A stretch of DNA of 64,000 nucleotides from JAUWGC01 sp963753055 (lineage in GTDB: Bacteria > Bacteroidota > Bacteroidia > Bacteroidales > B18-G4): the NCBI GenBank assembly GCA_963753055.1, contig CAVWAP010000001.1, positions 434,001 through 498,000 of the forward strand, given 5' to 3'. Of the stretch, positions 54,008-62,301 are shown piece by piece (within the stretch, counting starts at the first letter, position 1; each line of letters opens with the position of its first letter). The notes under the pieces are model-generated. The model ran no database searches. It saw only the letters and a program-made list of their open reading frames with translations, and had not been told where the DNA came from. Both the position numbers and the translations under genes were made by a program.

Positions 54008-55384
54008 TCACTTGGAAGGCTTCTTTCCTCCCTGCCCTCTCATCTTTTTAATATCACCTCCTTTAAACGGTCTCTTCATTTCATCTTCCTCTCTGTTAAC
54101 CGGCGCTAGCTTAGCATCCTCACGCATAAACTTATTTACGATGGCAGAATCCAGGTAATTCCAACGGAAATCTTCGGCATCTTCAGGTGGGATCAGGTAG
54201 ATCTCATCAATGTCTTCTAATCCTGCCCTGATAACGATTTCATTTTCATTGCTTTTTCCTGTTATAACTTGCTTTTTAGACCTGGAAGTATACACATAGG
54301 TAATACTGTCATTGCTCTGTACGCATTCGATAGGGATAAAAGTTACCGAATCAAGTATATCGGTTATGATCATATTATTGGTAGTCATTGCCGGCCTCAG
54401 GATGGAGTCATACTCATTTACCTCAATGACGACTTCGAATACCTTGGCATTGGAGTTTCTCAATTGTTCGCCAATATTGGCCACCTCTGACACTTTACCA
54501 GTATATTTTTTATCAGGAAAAGCATCTACTCCAATTTCAACCGATTGATGTGCTTTCACCTTGCTGATATCAATTTCATTTACATAGGTTTTTGATATCA
54601 TAGTGGTGAGGTCAGGCAATTCTGCAACAACAGGATCCCATACACTAAAGGTTGAACCAATACCTTGCTTCTGACCATCCCAGCTACGTCGGTAGATTAC
54701 CATACCTGACTTGGGTGCATGGATGGTAAATTGTCCGAGCAACTCCAGAATCTGATCATATTCCTTTTGAGCTTTATTGAGTGAAGTCGTTACTTCCTGC
54801 ATATCAGCTTTGGCTTGCTGTTTCTTTACCTTGTAATTGTTCAGCGACTGCTCAAAATTCCTTTGCGTTTTGTCCAGTTCAATCTTAACCTGCCGCTGTG
54901 TGGCCGGAGGTTCATAGATAGACTGGTCGACAGCAATCTGTCTCTCTTCCAGGGAATATTTCAGGTTGATCAATTCATCCCTGGCCTCCCTCAATTGAAG
55001 TGTAGTATCCAGCTCAGTTTTGATATATTGGGTTTCCAGCTGCTCAAGATCTAATTCCCTGTCATTAAGCACATTGCTAACCTCTGATTTATCCAGCTCA
55101 GCAACATATTCACCTGAGTCCACAACAGTACCATCAGGAATGATGTCTTCAATCTTAACCTGATGGATCCTGAAATTCCTCAGCCCCCTGGGTCCATAGA
55201 TCTTTTCGGAGCTCTTAGCTTCCAATTCCCCGGTTGTTGTTACGTTGATCTGGAAAGAACCAGTAGAAACTGGTACCTTCACTGTTTCTATTTTAGTTGG
55301 GCCTGAACCCAATGAGAAAATAATAATAATGGTAACAACGACCAGAACTATAATTCCAAGGTAGATTCTTTTTTTCCTATTCAT
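54008..55384 (-). CDS. Periplasmic adaptor (membrane fusion protein, HlyD/MacA type)
   Basis: 458-residue protein with an N-terminal membrane segment (residues 6-26), a barrel-sandwich part (VNVTTTGELEAKSSEKIYGP), a long helical hairpin (residues 110-215, rich in Glu/Gln/Lys) and a beta-barrel domain (VEIGVDAFPDKKYTGKVSEVA). The barrel-sandwich returns as FTIHAPKSGMVIYRR. A basic Lys/Gly-rich tail ends it. Links the MacB-type permease and TolC channel encoded directly downstream. It follows the moxR gene by 6 bp. Confidence 0.88.
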   Translation of the reverse strand: MNRKKRIYLGIIVLVVVTIIIIFSLGSGPTKIETVKVPVSTGSFQINVTTTGELEAKSSEKIYGPRGLRNFRIHQVKIEDIIPDGTVVDSGEYVAELDKSEVSNVLNDRELDLEQLETQYIKTELDTTLQLREARDELINLKYSLEERQIAVDQSIYEPPATQRQVKIELDKTQRNFEQSLNNYKVKKQQAKADMQEVTTSLNKAQKEYDQILELLGQFTIHAPKSGMVIYRRSWDGQKQGIGSTFSVWDPVVAELPDLTTMISKTYVNEIDISKVKAHQSVEIGVDAFPDKKYTGKVSEVANIGEQLRNSNAKVFEVVIEVNEYDSILRPAMTTNNMIITDILDSVTFIPIECVQSNDSITYVYTSRSKKQVITGKSNENEIVIRAGLEDIDEIYLIPPEDAEDFRWNYLDSAIVNKFMREDAKLAPVNREEDEMKRPFKGGDIKKMRGQGGKKPSK

Positions 55385-55390
55385 ATGTAT

Positions 55391-56365
55391 TTATTTCAAA
55401 AATTCATCAATGATCTTTTCAACATTCTGCCCATCTGCCTCCGCTTTATAATTCCTAACGATGCGATGTCTGAGAATCGGTACTGAAATTGCCTTGACAT
55501 CTTCAATATCAGGTGCATATTTACCATTGAGCACAGCATTACATTTTGCCCCGATAATTAAATATTGTGAGGCACGGGGTCCTGCCCCCCAGGTAAGGTA
55601 CTGGTTGGCCCAAGGATGTGCTTCTGGGGTATTTGGCCTGGTTTTGGTCGTTAAGTTGACGGCGTATTGGTAAACATTGTCCGGAACAGGCACTTTTCTG
55701 ATCAGATTTTGAAAGAAGATGATCTCATCGCCTTCCAGGACAATCTCAGGTTCTGGCATAATATCCTGCGTGGTATTCTTAACAACATTTATCTCTTCTT
55801 CATGTGATGGATAATCAAGCCAGATATTGAACATAAACCTGTCGAGCTGAGCCTCAGGCAAAGGATAGGTCCCTTCCTGCTCAATTGGGTTTTGTGTTGC
55901 CAGCACGAAGAAAGGCTCACTGAGTTTGTGTGAGTGCCCGGCTACAGTAATAGCTTTCTCCTGCATAGCTTCCAGCAATGCCGATTGAGTCTTGGGTGGA
56001 GTCCGGTTAATCTCATCAGCAAGGATAATGTTAGCAAAAACAGGTCCTTTCAAAAACTTGAAGTGCCTGCTTTCATCAAGTATCTCGGTCCCGATGATAT
56101 CGGATGGCATCAAGTCAGGTGTAAATTGTATACGACTGTAACTTAAGCCAAGGGCTTTGGCAATAGTGTTAACCATCAGTGTTTTAGCCAGTCCCGGAAC
56201 ACCTACAAGCAATCCGTGCCCACGGCTGAAGATAGAAATAATGATGTGTTTGATCACCTCATCCTGTCCTACAATTACCTTAGCGATTTCTGATTTGAGA
56301 GAGTTATATTTATCAACCAACGCATCAATGGCTTCAACATCAGTTTTATATCGGTCAGCTACCAT
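55391..56365 (-). CDS. MoxR-family AAA+ ATPase
   Basis: 324-residue AAA+ chaperone-like ATPase. Walker A is VGVPGLAKTLMV near residue 56, Walker B ILADEINRTPPKTQSALLEAM near residue 113, sensor 1 FVLATQNPIEQEGTYPLPEAQLDRF; sensor 2 lies in the C-terminal lid. MoxR proteins usually act with a von Willebrand A-domain partner and DUF58 proteins; none is downstream here, where the exporter genes follow instead after 6 bp. ATG 56365. Confidence 0.92.
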   Translation of the reverse strand: MVADRYKTDVEAIDALVDKYNSLKSEIAKVIVGQDEVIKHIIISIFSRGHGLLVGVPGLAKTLMVNTIAKALGLSYSRIQFTPDLMPSDIIGTEILDESRHFKFLKGPVFANIILADEINRTPPKTQSALLEAMQEKAITVAGHSHKLSEPFFVLATQNPIEQEGTYPLPEAQLDRFMFNIWLDYPSHEEEINVVKNTTQDIMPEPEIVLEGDEIIFFQNLIRKVPVPDNVYQYAVNLTTKTRPNTPEAHPWANQYLTWGAGPRASQYLIIGAKCNAVLNGKYAPDIEDVKAISVPILRHRIVRNYKAEADGQNVEKIIDEFLK

Positions 56366-56387
56366 TTATTAATTAATATTAATTCGT

Positions 56388-57767
56388 TTATTGTTCCGGG
56401 AACCAGTCGTTGTCAAATGTGCAGGAGTTCCTGTATTTGTCAATGATTTTAATATATGTTTTCTTGACTTTCTTCTGGGCCCATTCTTTATATGATCTTG
56501 ATTTTTTATCTCCCATTGCCCAGAACTGGATCCTGTTATAGTCTTCTTCCAGGTTGGCCCTGTGCGGCAAGGTCCTGGTTCTTAAATACAATAGTCGAAA
56601 TGCATCTTCCCCATCCTCAGTTTGCATCGGCACTGGATTTGATATTTCCCCGACATCCAGCTTGTCAACGACGAAACTTACATTTGGATCTAGCTCATTC
56701 ACTTCGAATTTAATTGTTCCAGAATTAAAGTTGATTAAAAACCCTCCATTGTTCTTACCAGGGTCATCTGAGTATTGCAATACAGCTTCATCAAAAGTAA
56801 TTTCCTCGGCCCTGATCAAGATGGCTACCGAGTCCAGGAGATCCCTGGCTACCTGCAGATCCTCAGGTGCTACTTTTGCACGCATAAGAATATGCCTGGC
56901 ATTAACATACTCACCTTTTCTTTCAATCATTTGGATAATATGAAATCCGGCAGGTGTTTCCACAATCTCAGAAACTTCACCTGGCTCAAGTTTAAAGGCG
57001 ATTGCCTCAAACTCGGGGTAAAGCTCCCCTCGTCCATACAAACCAAGCTCTCCTCCCTTGCTTGCTGATCCCGGATCTTCAGAATAGAGGATAGCAAGCG
57101 TAGCAAAGTTTTCTCCCTGCAATACTCTGTTCCGCAAGTCCCTGAGCTTATCCTTCACTGCAAGCTTTTGTTCAAGGCTAACGGGTGGGATTTTGACAAT
57201 CTGTCCAATGGTTACTTCTGAGTTTACCAGTGGTAAACTGTCCTTTGGAATAGATTTGAAAAATGCTCTTACTTCAGATGGGGTAACGTCAATCGTTGCA
57301 TCCAGCCCTCTCATCACTTCCCCAACCATTAATATTTTCCTTACTTCCTCTCTGAATTCAGCTTTAAACTCTGGAATGGATTTTCCATAGTACTCTTCAA
57401 AAGCTTCTTGAGAGCCTATTTGAGCAATGAAATACCGCAGGCGAGAATCCATTTCCTGGTCTATCTGTGCTTCAGTAACTTCAACACTGTCTAATTCCGC
57501 CTGGTTCAACAAGAGTTTCTGAAAAAGGGCATCTTCCAGGATACGACATTTATTTGTTGCTTTAGATCCCTGGATCTCACCCTGCATGCGCTCCTGTAGA
57601 TATTGATTCTCCAGGTCAGATTCGAGAATAATATGCTTTCCTACCACAGCTACAACCTGGTCTATCATAGTTCCTTCCTGAGCAAATGCTGTAAGGGGTT
57701 GCCAGATGCCGGCAAGGACAATTAGCAATAGGACTTTGCTCAAAATATTAGTGCTGTGGTCTTTCAT
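56388..57767 (-). CDS. SurA-like peptidyl-prolyl isomerase, two rotamase domains
   Basis: Periplasmic folding factor for outer-membrane proteins. Signal peptide, cleavage near AFAQ. A SurA N-terminal helical domain (residues 30-170; VVAVVGKHIILESDLENQY) is followed by two parvulin domains: the first from about 175 (LYSEDPGSASKGGELGLYGRG, then GFHIIQMIERKG) and a second, more divergent one from about 290 (ARHILMRAKV, QYSDDPGKNNGGFL). 459 residues. First of three related genes in order on this strand's 3' side; moxR starts 22 bp after it. Confidence 0.9.
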   Translation of the reverse strand: MKDHSTNILSKVLLLIVLAGIWQPLTAFAQEGTMIDQVVAVVGKHIILESDLENQYLQERMQGEIQGSKATNKCRILEDALFQKLLLNQAELDSVEVTEAQIDQEMDSRLRYFIAQIGSQEAFEEYYGKSIPEFKAEFREEVRKILMVGEVMRGLDATIDVTPSEVRAFFKSIPKDSLPLVNSEVTIGQIVKIPPVSLEQKLAVKDKLRDLRNRVLQGENFATLAILYSEDPGSASKGGELGLYGRGELYPEFEAIAFKLEPGEVSEIVETPAGFHIIQMIERKGEYVNARHILMRAKVAPEDLQVARDLLDSVAILIRAEEITFDEAVLQYSDDPGKNNGGFLINFNSGTIKFEVNELDPNVSFVVDKLDVGEISNPVPMQTEDGEDAFRLLYLRTRTLPHRANLEEDYNRIQFWAMGDKKSRSYKEWAQKKVKKTYIKIIDKYRNSCTFDNDWFPEQ

Positions 57768-57812
57768 AAAATAAATAACAGGTCTAAACTCCTTTTATTG
57801 CTCCCTGGGTTT

Positions 57813-58652
57813 TTAATAAATCTCAAATAGTTTCTTTTGTATGGCCTGGTTCATCACACCTTCATGCATGGTCTTGATTAACGCTGCCTTCCTTTTATTT
57901 ACAATGATTTCTTCAATGTTTTTGGAAATATATCCTATAGGCGCTGTTTCTCCTTTTGGAATATACTGCCTGAGGACCAGCAGATAAACCTCATTTTCAT
58001 TTTTGATCTCATAGATGCTGTTAGCTGTCCTAAAATTCTCCTTACTGAAGGCATGAAAAGGAAATTTTCGCCTGATATCTGGAAATGTCAGCCAGTTATT
58101 ATCCTCGAGATTATAATCTAGCGCATGTACCGGACAAAGATGTTCAAGCGTATCAAGTTGATCAGGGAGATTGGAACTGAGCAGATCCCGAAAATAATCA
58201 AGAAACTCGGATGATTGCTCCAGGTTGATATAGTAAATTTGATAGATATCGTCTTTGGCTACGAAATTGTGACTGTACCTTTCATAATAGTCCTCAATTT
58301 CTGAGAATGGTACAACAGTATCCAGTTCCTGTTGGATGAACTTCCTTTCATATTCATAAATAATCAGAGAGTTCCTGTATTCTTCAAGTTGCTTGGTGAA
58401 GTCTTTCTGCTCACGGGTAAGGTTGCGCTCAGCCTGCTTGACCAGTAACTTTTGCTTAATCCAGTTATTGATATAGTTTTTAACAATTATCAGACTGTCT
58501 CTTGCTGAGCTGCCTTCCGGTATGATACCACTCAAGTCCGACTCAAATAAATACTCATCATCCACCCTTGCAAGGACATGCTCTTCGTCATTGTATCCAG
58601 CTGGATTGCAGGAGATCAATATGATCAGGATGAATAGATAAATATATTTCAA
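57813..58652 (-). CDS. SurA-like lipoprotein lacking a rotamase core
   Basis: 279-residue lipoprotein: lipobox IILISC near residue 15, then ARVDDEYLFESDLSGII, the SurA-type N-terminal start, and a long helical part (KNYINNWIKQKLLVKQAE, KQLEEYRNSLIIYEYERKF). The region where a parvulin domain would lie (residues 125-240) lacks the usual Gly-Gly-Leu-Gly motif, so the isomerase activity is probably absent. Start is TTG 58652, needed for the signal peptide. It is 6 bp downstream of the 683-residue isomerase and 45 bp from the next one. Confidence 0.7.
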   Translation of the reverse strand: MKYIYLFILIILISCNPAGYNDEEHVLARVDDEYLFESDLSGIIPEGSSARDSLIIVKNYINNWIKQKLLVKQAERNLTREQKDFTKQLEEYRNSLIIYEYERKFIQQELDTVVPFSEIEDYYERYSHNFVAKDDIYQIYYINLEQSSEFLDYFRDLLSSNLPDQLDTLEHLCPVHALDYNLEDNNWLTFPDIRRKFPFHAFSKENFRTANSIYEIKNENEVYLLVLRQYIPKGETAPIGYISKNIEEIIVNKRKAALIKTMHEGVMNQAIQKKLFEIY

Positions 58653-58658
58653 GAATTC

Positions 58659-60701
58659 TTATTTAATGGTTGATAATACTTCATCGTTTACCACAACGAC
58701 GTGCTTTTGCTTGAGTTCTTTAATCCATTCCTGCTCAAGATAATTCTGATAATCTGATGTGATCAGTCCCCTGGCTTCATCAAGGGTCTTTGGCTCCGGT
58801 GGCACAATACCATTTACACGAATAAAGAATGATGCTTCAAGAGCAATTTCCTTGTTGAACTTAAATTCAAGATGATCTTTGATGATATAGTCCTCACTCA
58901 TTCCTTCAGCCCACTCCAACTCGTCAATCACTTTGTTTTCCCCCTTTGGATAAAATCGCTCTTCAATGAAAACAACTGTCAGTGTGTCCTGGTTGAAATG
59001 TTCAAGCATTTTCTCCTTGCTGGCACCTTTCTTCATCAGCTTCCTGGCGGCACCAAGTATTTCAGCATCATTTACAATACAGATACTTACATCCAATCTT
59101 TCTCCCCACATGTAATCCATCGTGTGTGCTGCATGGTAAGCTTCTAAACCTGTTGAGTCTTTGATAGCCCTGGTCCATACCTTTTCATCCGTCAGGTTAA
59201 ATAACAGGATACCATCACGGTATTCTTCCATCAGCAGACGAAATTCAGGATATTTTTCTTCCAGGTGACGGTCTTCATATGCAATACACTGTTCTTCGAC
59301 GAAGCCATTATACTGTTCATTGAAGAAATCATCAATAGGCTTTGTGCTTCGCCTGCCCTGATTTTTTGCAAGGATGGTACCAAAATCCATTTGGGTCTTT
59401 TTCAACTCACCCAGTTCAAATACGGTTTTGTTTAAGCCCCCCAACTTTTCAATTGACCACTTACCTGTCAGGAAGGTAGTATCAATCTTTGTATATAGCT
59501 CTTCTTTGGCATCCGGATATTCCTTGAAACCATATTCTTTTTTAATCCTGTTAATGACCGACTGCTTCCCCTTCTGGTACCTCATATCCCTGACCAGGCT
59601 CTTTTTTATATCTTCTTTCTCTTCTTCATAGGTGCCAGGTGTTTTCCTCTCTTTTAGCATGATGATATGCCAGCCAAATGTGGTTAACACTGGTTCTGAA
59701 TAATCTCCGGGTTCATCGAGCGCCTTTACGGCATCTATGAAGGTTGGTACCATTCTGTTGGAACCAAACCAGGGAAGAACTCCACCTTTATCTACTGTTC
59801 CTTTGTCATCAGAATATTGTTTTACCAGATCTTCAAAAGCTTCTCCACCCTGTAGCTTTCCATAAACCTCATTAATTGTTTTTTCATTCTTGACTGAGTC
59901 CTCCGCTGTGGCATTGGCCGGGAACGAAAGATAAATATGAGCCACCTTAGCCTTGCCAAGGGCTTCCTGCTTGTCAACTACATAGATTATATGATATCCA
60001 TAAGATGTTCTTACCGGCATGGATACTTCGCCAACATTGGTGTTATATGCTGCTTCTTCAAAAGGGTAGATCATGTCAAATACTGAAAAATAACCCAGGT
60101 CACCCCTGTTGCCTTTACGAGCCCTGCGCCCCTCAGAAGCAGGTTTGTCAGCTGCAGTCGGATCATCTGAAACTTCCATGGCTACCTCACCAAAGTCCTC
60201 TCCTTTGAGGATCCTTTCCCTGACCTTCACGATCTTTTTATAGGCTTTTAATGTGTCTGCCGGCTTGGCATATTGATCAACCTTGATCAGGATATGGCTC
60301 GCACGGATGTCGTATTTGGACCTCTCGTAAGCAGTTCTCATCAGCTGTTCATTTACGTCTTCATCGACGAAATATGGTTCTGCCAACTGTTTCCTGTAAC
60401 CATCAAGTTCCTTTATAAAAGATGCTGCTGTGTCCTTTCCCAGTTCTTTGGCTTCCTTAACTTTCAGTTTAAAGTTAATATAGAGGTCAAGGTATTCTTG
60501 CAGTGATTTCTGATCAACAACATCATTATTAATGTTGTTTTTGTTGAAGACATTCATAAACTCGGCAACGGTGACTTTGTCATCATCAATGGTTATCAAT
60601 ACCCTGTCATCGCTGTCATACTGGCCATAACTCAGGACAGTAATTGTAAATGTAAATGTCACAAATAAAAAAGCCTTTCTGATCAATTGCTTCATGCTCA
60701 T
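58659..60701 (-). CDS. Periplasmic peptidyl-prolyl isomerase, PpiD/SurA-like
   Basis: About 680-residue exported folding factor. Signal peptide near residues 5-28 (FLFVTFTFTITVLSYGQ). The N-terminal chaperone domain begins DDRVLITIDDDKVTVAEF. The first parvulin domain (residues 130-245) has ASHILIKVDQ, EVSDDPTAADKPASEGRRA and GYFSVFDMIYPFEEAAY; the second (about 250-350) has AKVAHIYLSFPANAT, YSDDKGTVDKGGVLPWFGSNRM and TFGWHIIMLKER. The C-terminal half has no recognised domain. ATG 60701 or 60695 are likely starts; a GTG at 60710 is also in frame. Confidence 0.87.
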   Translation of the reverse strand: MSMKQLIRKAFLFVTFTFTITVLSYGQYDSDDRVLITIDDDKVTVAEFMNVFNKNNINNDVVDQKSLQEYLDLYINFKLKVKEAKELGKDTAASFIKELDGYRKQLAEPYFVDEDVNEQLMRTAYERSKYDIRASHILIKVDQYAKPADTLKAYKKIVKVRERILKGEDFGEVAMEVSDDPTAADKPASEGRRARKGNRGDLGYFSVFDMIYPFEEAAYNTNVGEVSMPVRTSYGYHIIYVVDKQEALGKAKVAHIYLSFPANATAEDSVKNEKTINEVYGKLQGGEAFEDLVKQYSDDKGTVDKGGVLPWFGSNRMVPTFIDAVKALDEPGDYSEPVLTTFGWHIIMLKERKTPGTYEEEKEDIKKSLVRDMRYQKGKQSVINRIKKEYGFKEYPDAKEELYTKIDTTFLTGKWSIEKLGGLNKTVFELGELKKTQMDFGTILAKNQGRRSTKPIDDFFNEQYNGFVEEQCIAYEDRHLEEKYPEFRLLMEEYRDGILLFNLTDEKVWTRAIKDSTGLEAYHAAHTMDYMWGERLDVSICIVNDAEILGAARKLMKKGASKEKMLEHFNQDTLTVVFIEERFYPKGENKVIDELEWAEGMSEDYIIKDHLEFKFNKEIALEASFFIRVNGIVPPEPKTLDEARGLITSDYQNYLEQEWIKELKQKHVVVVNDEVLSTIK

Positions 60702-60739
60702 CTTTCTCACGTCTGTTTGCTGTTAATAAAATTATTAAT

Positions 60740-60747
60740 CAAAATTA
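60740..60747 (-). promoter_or_regulatory. -7 box for the isomerase operon
   Basis: Minus strand TAATTTTG fits the consensus exactly and lies about 40 bp before ATG 60701, overlapping the guaB stop (60745-60747). No matching -33 box is seen inside guaB. Confidence 0.4.
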
Positions 60748-62214
60748 TCTACTGTAATTGGGTGCTTCTTTCGTAATGGTAATATCGTGGGGATGGCTCT
60801 CAACTACACCTGCAGAAGTAATCTTTATGAACTTAGCAGTATGAAGTGCCTTAATATTAGCAGCACCTGCATAACCCATACCGGCCCTTAAACCGCCCAC
60901 CATCTGTAGGATGACTTCCGATAGGGTGCCCTTATATGGAACCCTGCCAACAATTCCTTCAGGAACCAGTTTTTTAATGTCATCCTCCATATCCTGGTAA
61001 TACCTGTCCTTGGAACCAAGTTTCATTGCTTCGATCGATCCCATGCCCCTGTATGTCTTATACTTACGACTTTCATAAATAATAGTCTCTCCAGGTGATT
61101 CATCAACACCAGCAAACAATGACCCGGCCATGATAGTATGTGCACCCGCAACGATTGCTTTGGGAATATCACCTGTATACCTGATACCTCCATCAGCAAT
61201 CACAGGAACACCAGATCCTTCTATTGCTTTGGCAACATCATATATTGCGGAAAGTTGCGGAACACCGATACCTGCAATAATCCTGGTTGTGCAAATAGAT
61301 CCTGGCCCAATACCTACCTTAACAGCGTCAACTCCTGCTTTAACAAGATCTTTGGCTGCCTCACGGGTACCAATATTTCCAACCACCAGGTCTGTATCAG
61401 GGAACCTTGATTTCACTTCCCTGGCCTGGTCAAGAACACCTTTTGTATGTCCATGTGCTGTGTCTATGACAACTGCGTCTGCTCCTGCTTTAATAAGGGC
61501 TTCAACTCTTTCAATGGTATTATTGGCAATGCCAATAGCCGCTGCCACCCTGAGCCGGCCACGCTCATCCTTAGAAGCATTAGGCCTGTCTTTAATTTTA
61601 ATAATGTCTTTATAAGTGATCAAACCGACCAGCTTCTTTTCCTTGTCAAGTACCGGTAGCTTCTCAATCCTATGCTTGTGCAGAATCTCTGCGGCCTGCT
61701 CAAAATCGATAAACTCAGAAACTGTTATCAGGTTTTTCCTTGTCATGATCTCAACGATTGGACGTTCCATCTCTTGCTCAAACCTGAGATCGCGATTTGT
61801 GACAATACCTACCAGCTCCATATTTTGATTGACTACCGGGATACCACCAATACTGTACTCTTTCATGATATCAAGGGCATCGGCGATAAGTGCATCTTCC
61901 CTTAATGTGATGGGATCCAGGATCATACCATTTTCAGCACGCTTCACCTTTCTCACCTCGTTGGCCTGGTCCTCTATGGACATATTCTTATGGATTACAC
62001 CAATTCCACCTTCCTGAGCAATGGCAATGGCCATCTTCGATTCCGTGACTGTATCCATTGCTGCGGAGACGATCGGAATGTTCAGGCTAATGTTTCTGGA
62101 AAATACGGTGCTGATATCAGTATCTCGTGGTAAAACATCAGAATAGGCGGGAGCGATCAGCACATCATCATAGGTAAGTCCTTCACCTGCGAATTTATCA
62201 TTGTCAGAGTGCAT
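60745..62214 (-). CDS. guaB: Inosine-5'-monophosphate dehydrogenase
   Basis: NAD-dependent oxidation of IMP to XMP, the committed step of GTP synthesis, in the cytoplasm. N-terminal GLTYDDVLIAPAYSDVLP, two CBS domains (about residues 95-210), VVIDTAHGHTKGVLDQ, the catalytic Cys loop KVGIGPGSICTTRIIAGIG near residue 300, and the flap YKTYRGMGSIEAMK. ASKYRYY-like SKDRYYQ follows. 489 residues from ATG 62214. A TTG at 62238 lies within the promoter's -7 box and is not a plausible start. Stands alone between the T9SS gene and the isomerase operon. Confidence 0.96.
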   Translation of the reverse strand: MHSDNDKFAGEGLTYDDVLIAPAYSDVLPRDTDISTVFSRNISLNIPIVSAAMDTVTESKMAIAIAQEGGIGVIHKNMSIEDQANEVRKVKRAENGMILDPITLREDALIADALDIMKEYSIGGIPVVNQNMELVGIVTNRDLRFEQEMERPIVEIMTRKNLITVSEFIDFEQAAEILHKHRIEKLPVLDKEKKLVGLITYKDIIKIKDRPNASKDERGRLRVAAAIGIANNTIERVEALIKAGADAVVIDTAHGHTKGVLDQAREVKSRFPDTDLVVGNIGTREAAKDLVKAGVDAVKVGIGPGSICTTRIIAGIGVPQLSAIYDVAKAIEGSGVPVIADGGIRYTGDIPKAIVAGAHTIMAGSLFAGVDESPGETIIYESRKYKTYRGMGSIEAMKLGSKDRYYQDMEDDIKKLVPEGIVGRVPYKGTLSEVILQMVGGLRAGMGYAGAANIKALHTAKFIKITSAGVVESHPHDITITKEAPNYSR

Positions 62215-62235
62215 AGTCAAATCCTTTTTGACCTG

Positions 62236-62243
62236 CAAATGTA
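62236..62243 (-). promoter_or_regulatory. -7 box of guaB
   Basis: Minus strand TACATTTG (62243-62236) fits TAnnTTTG exactly and ends 22 bp before ATG 62214. No TTTG is present at -33 spacing. Confidence 0.5.
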
Positions 62244-62301
62244 TGAAAAATTGATCATATTGATTATTAAAAAATGTTAATATACTTAAGGATAGTTGAA
62301 T

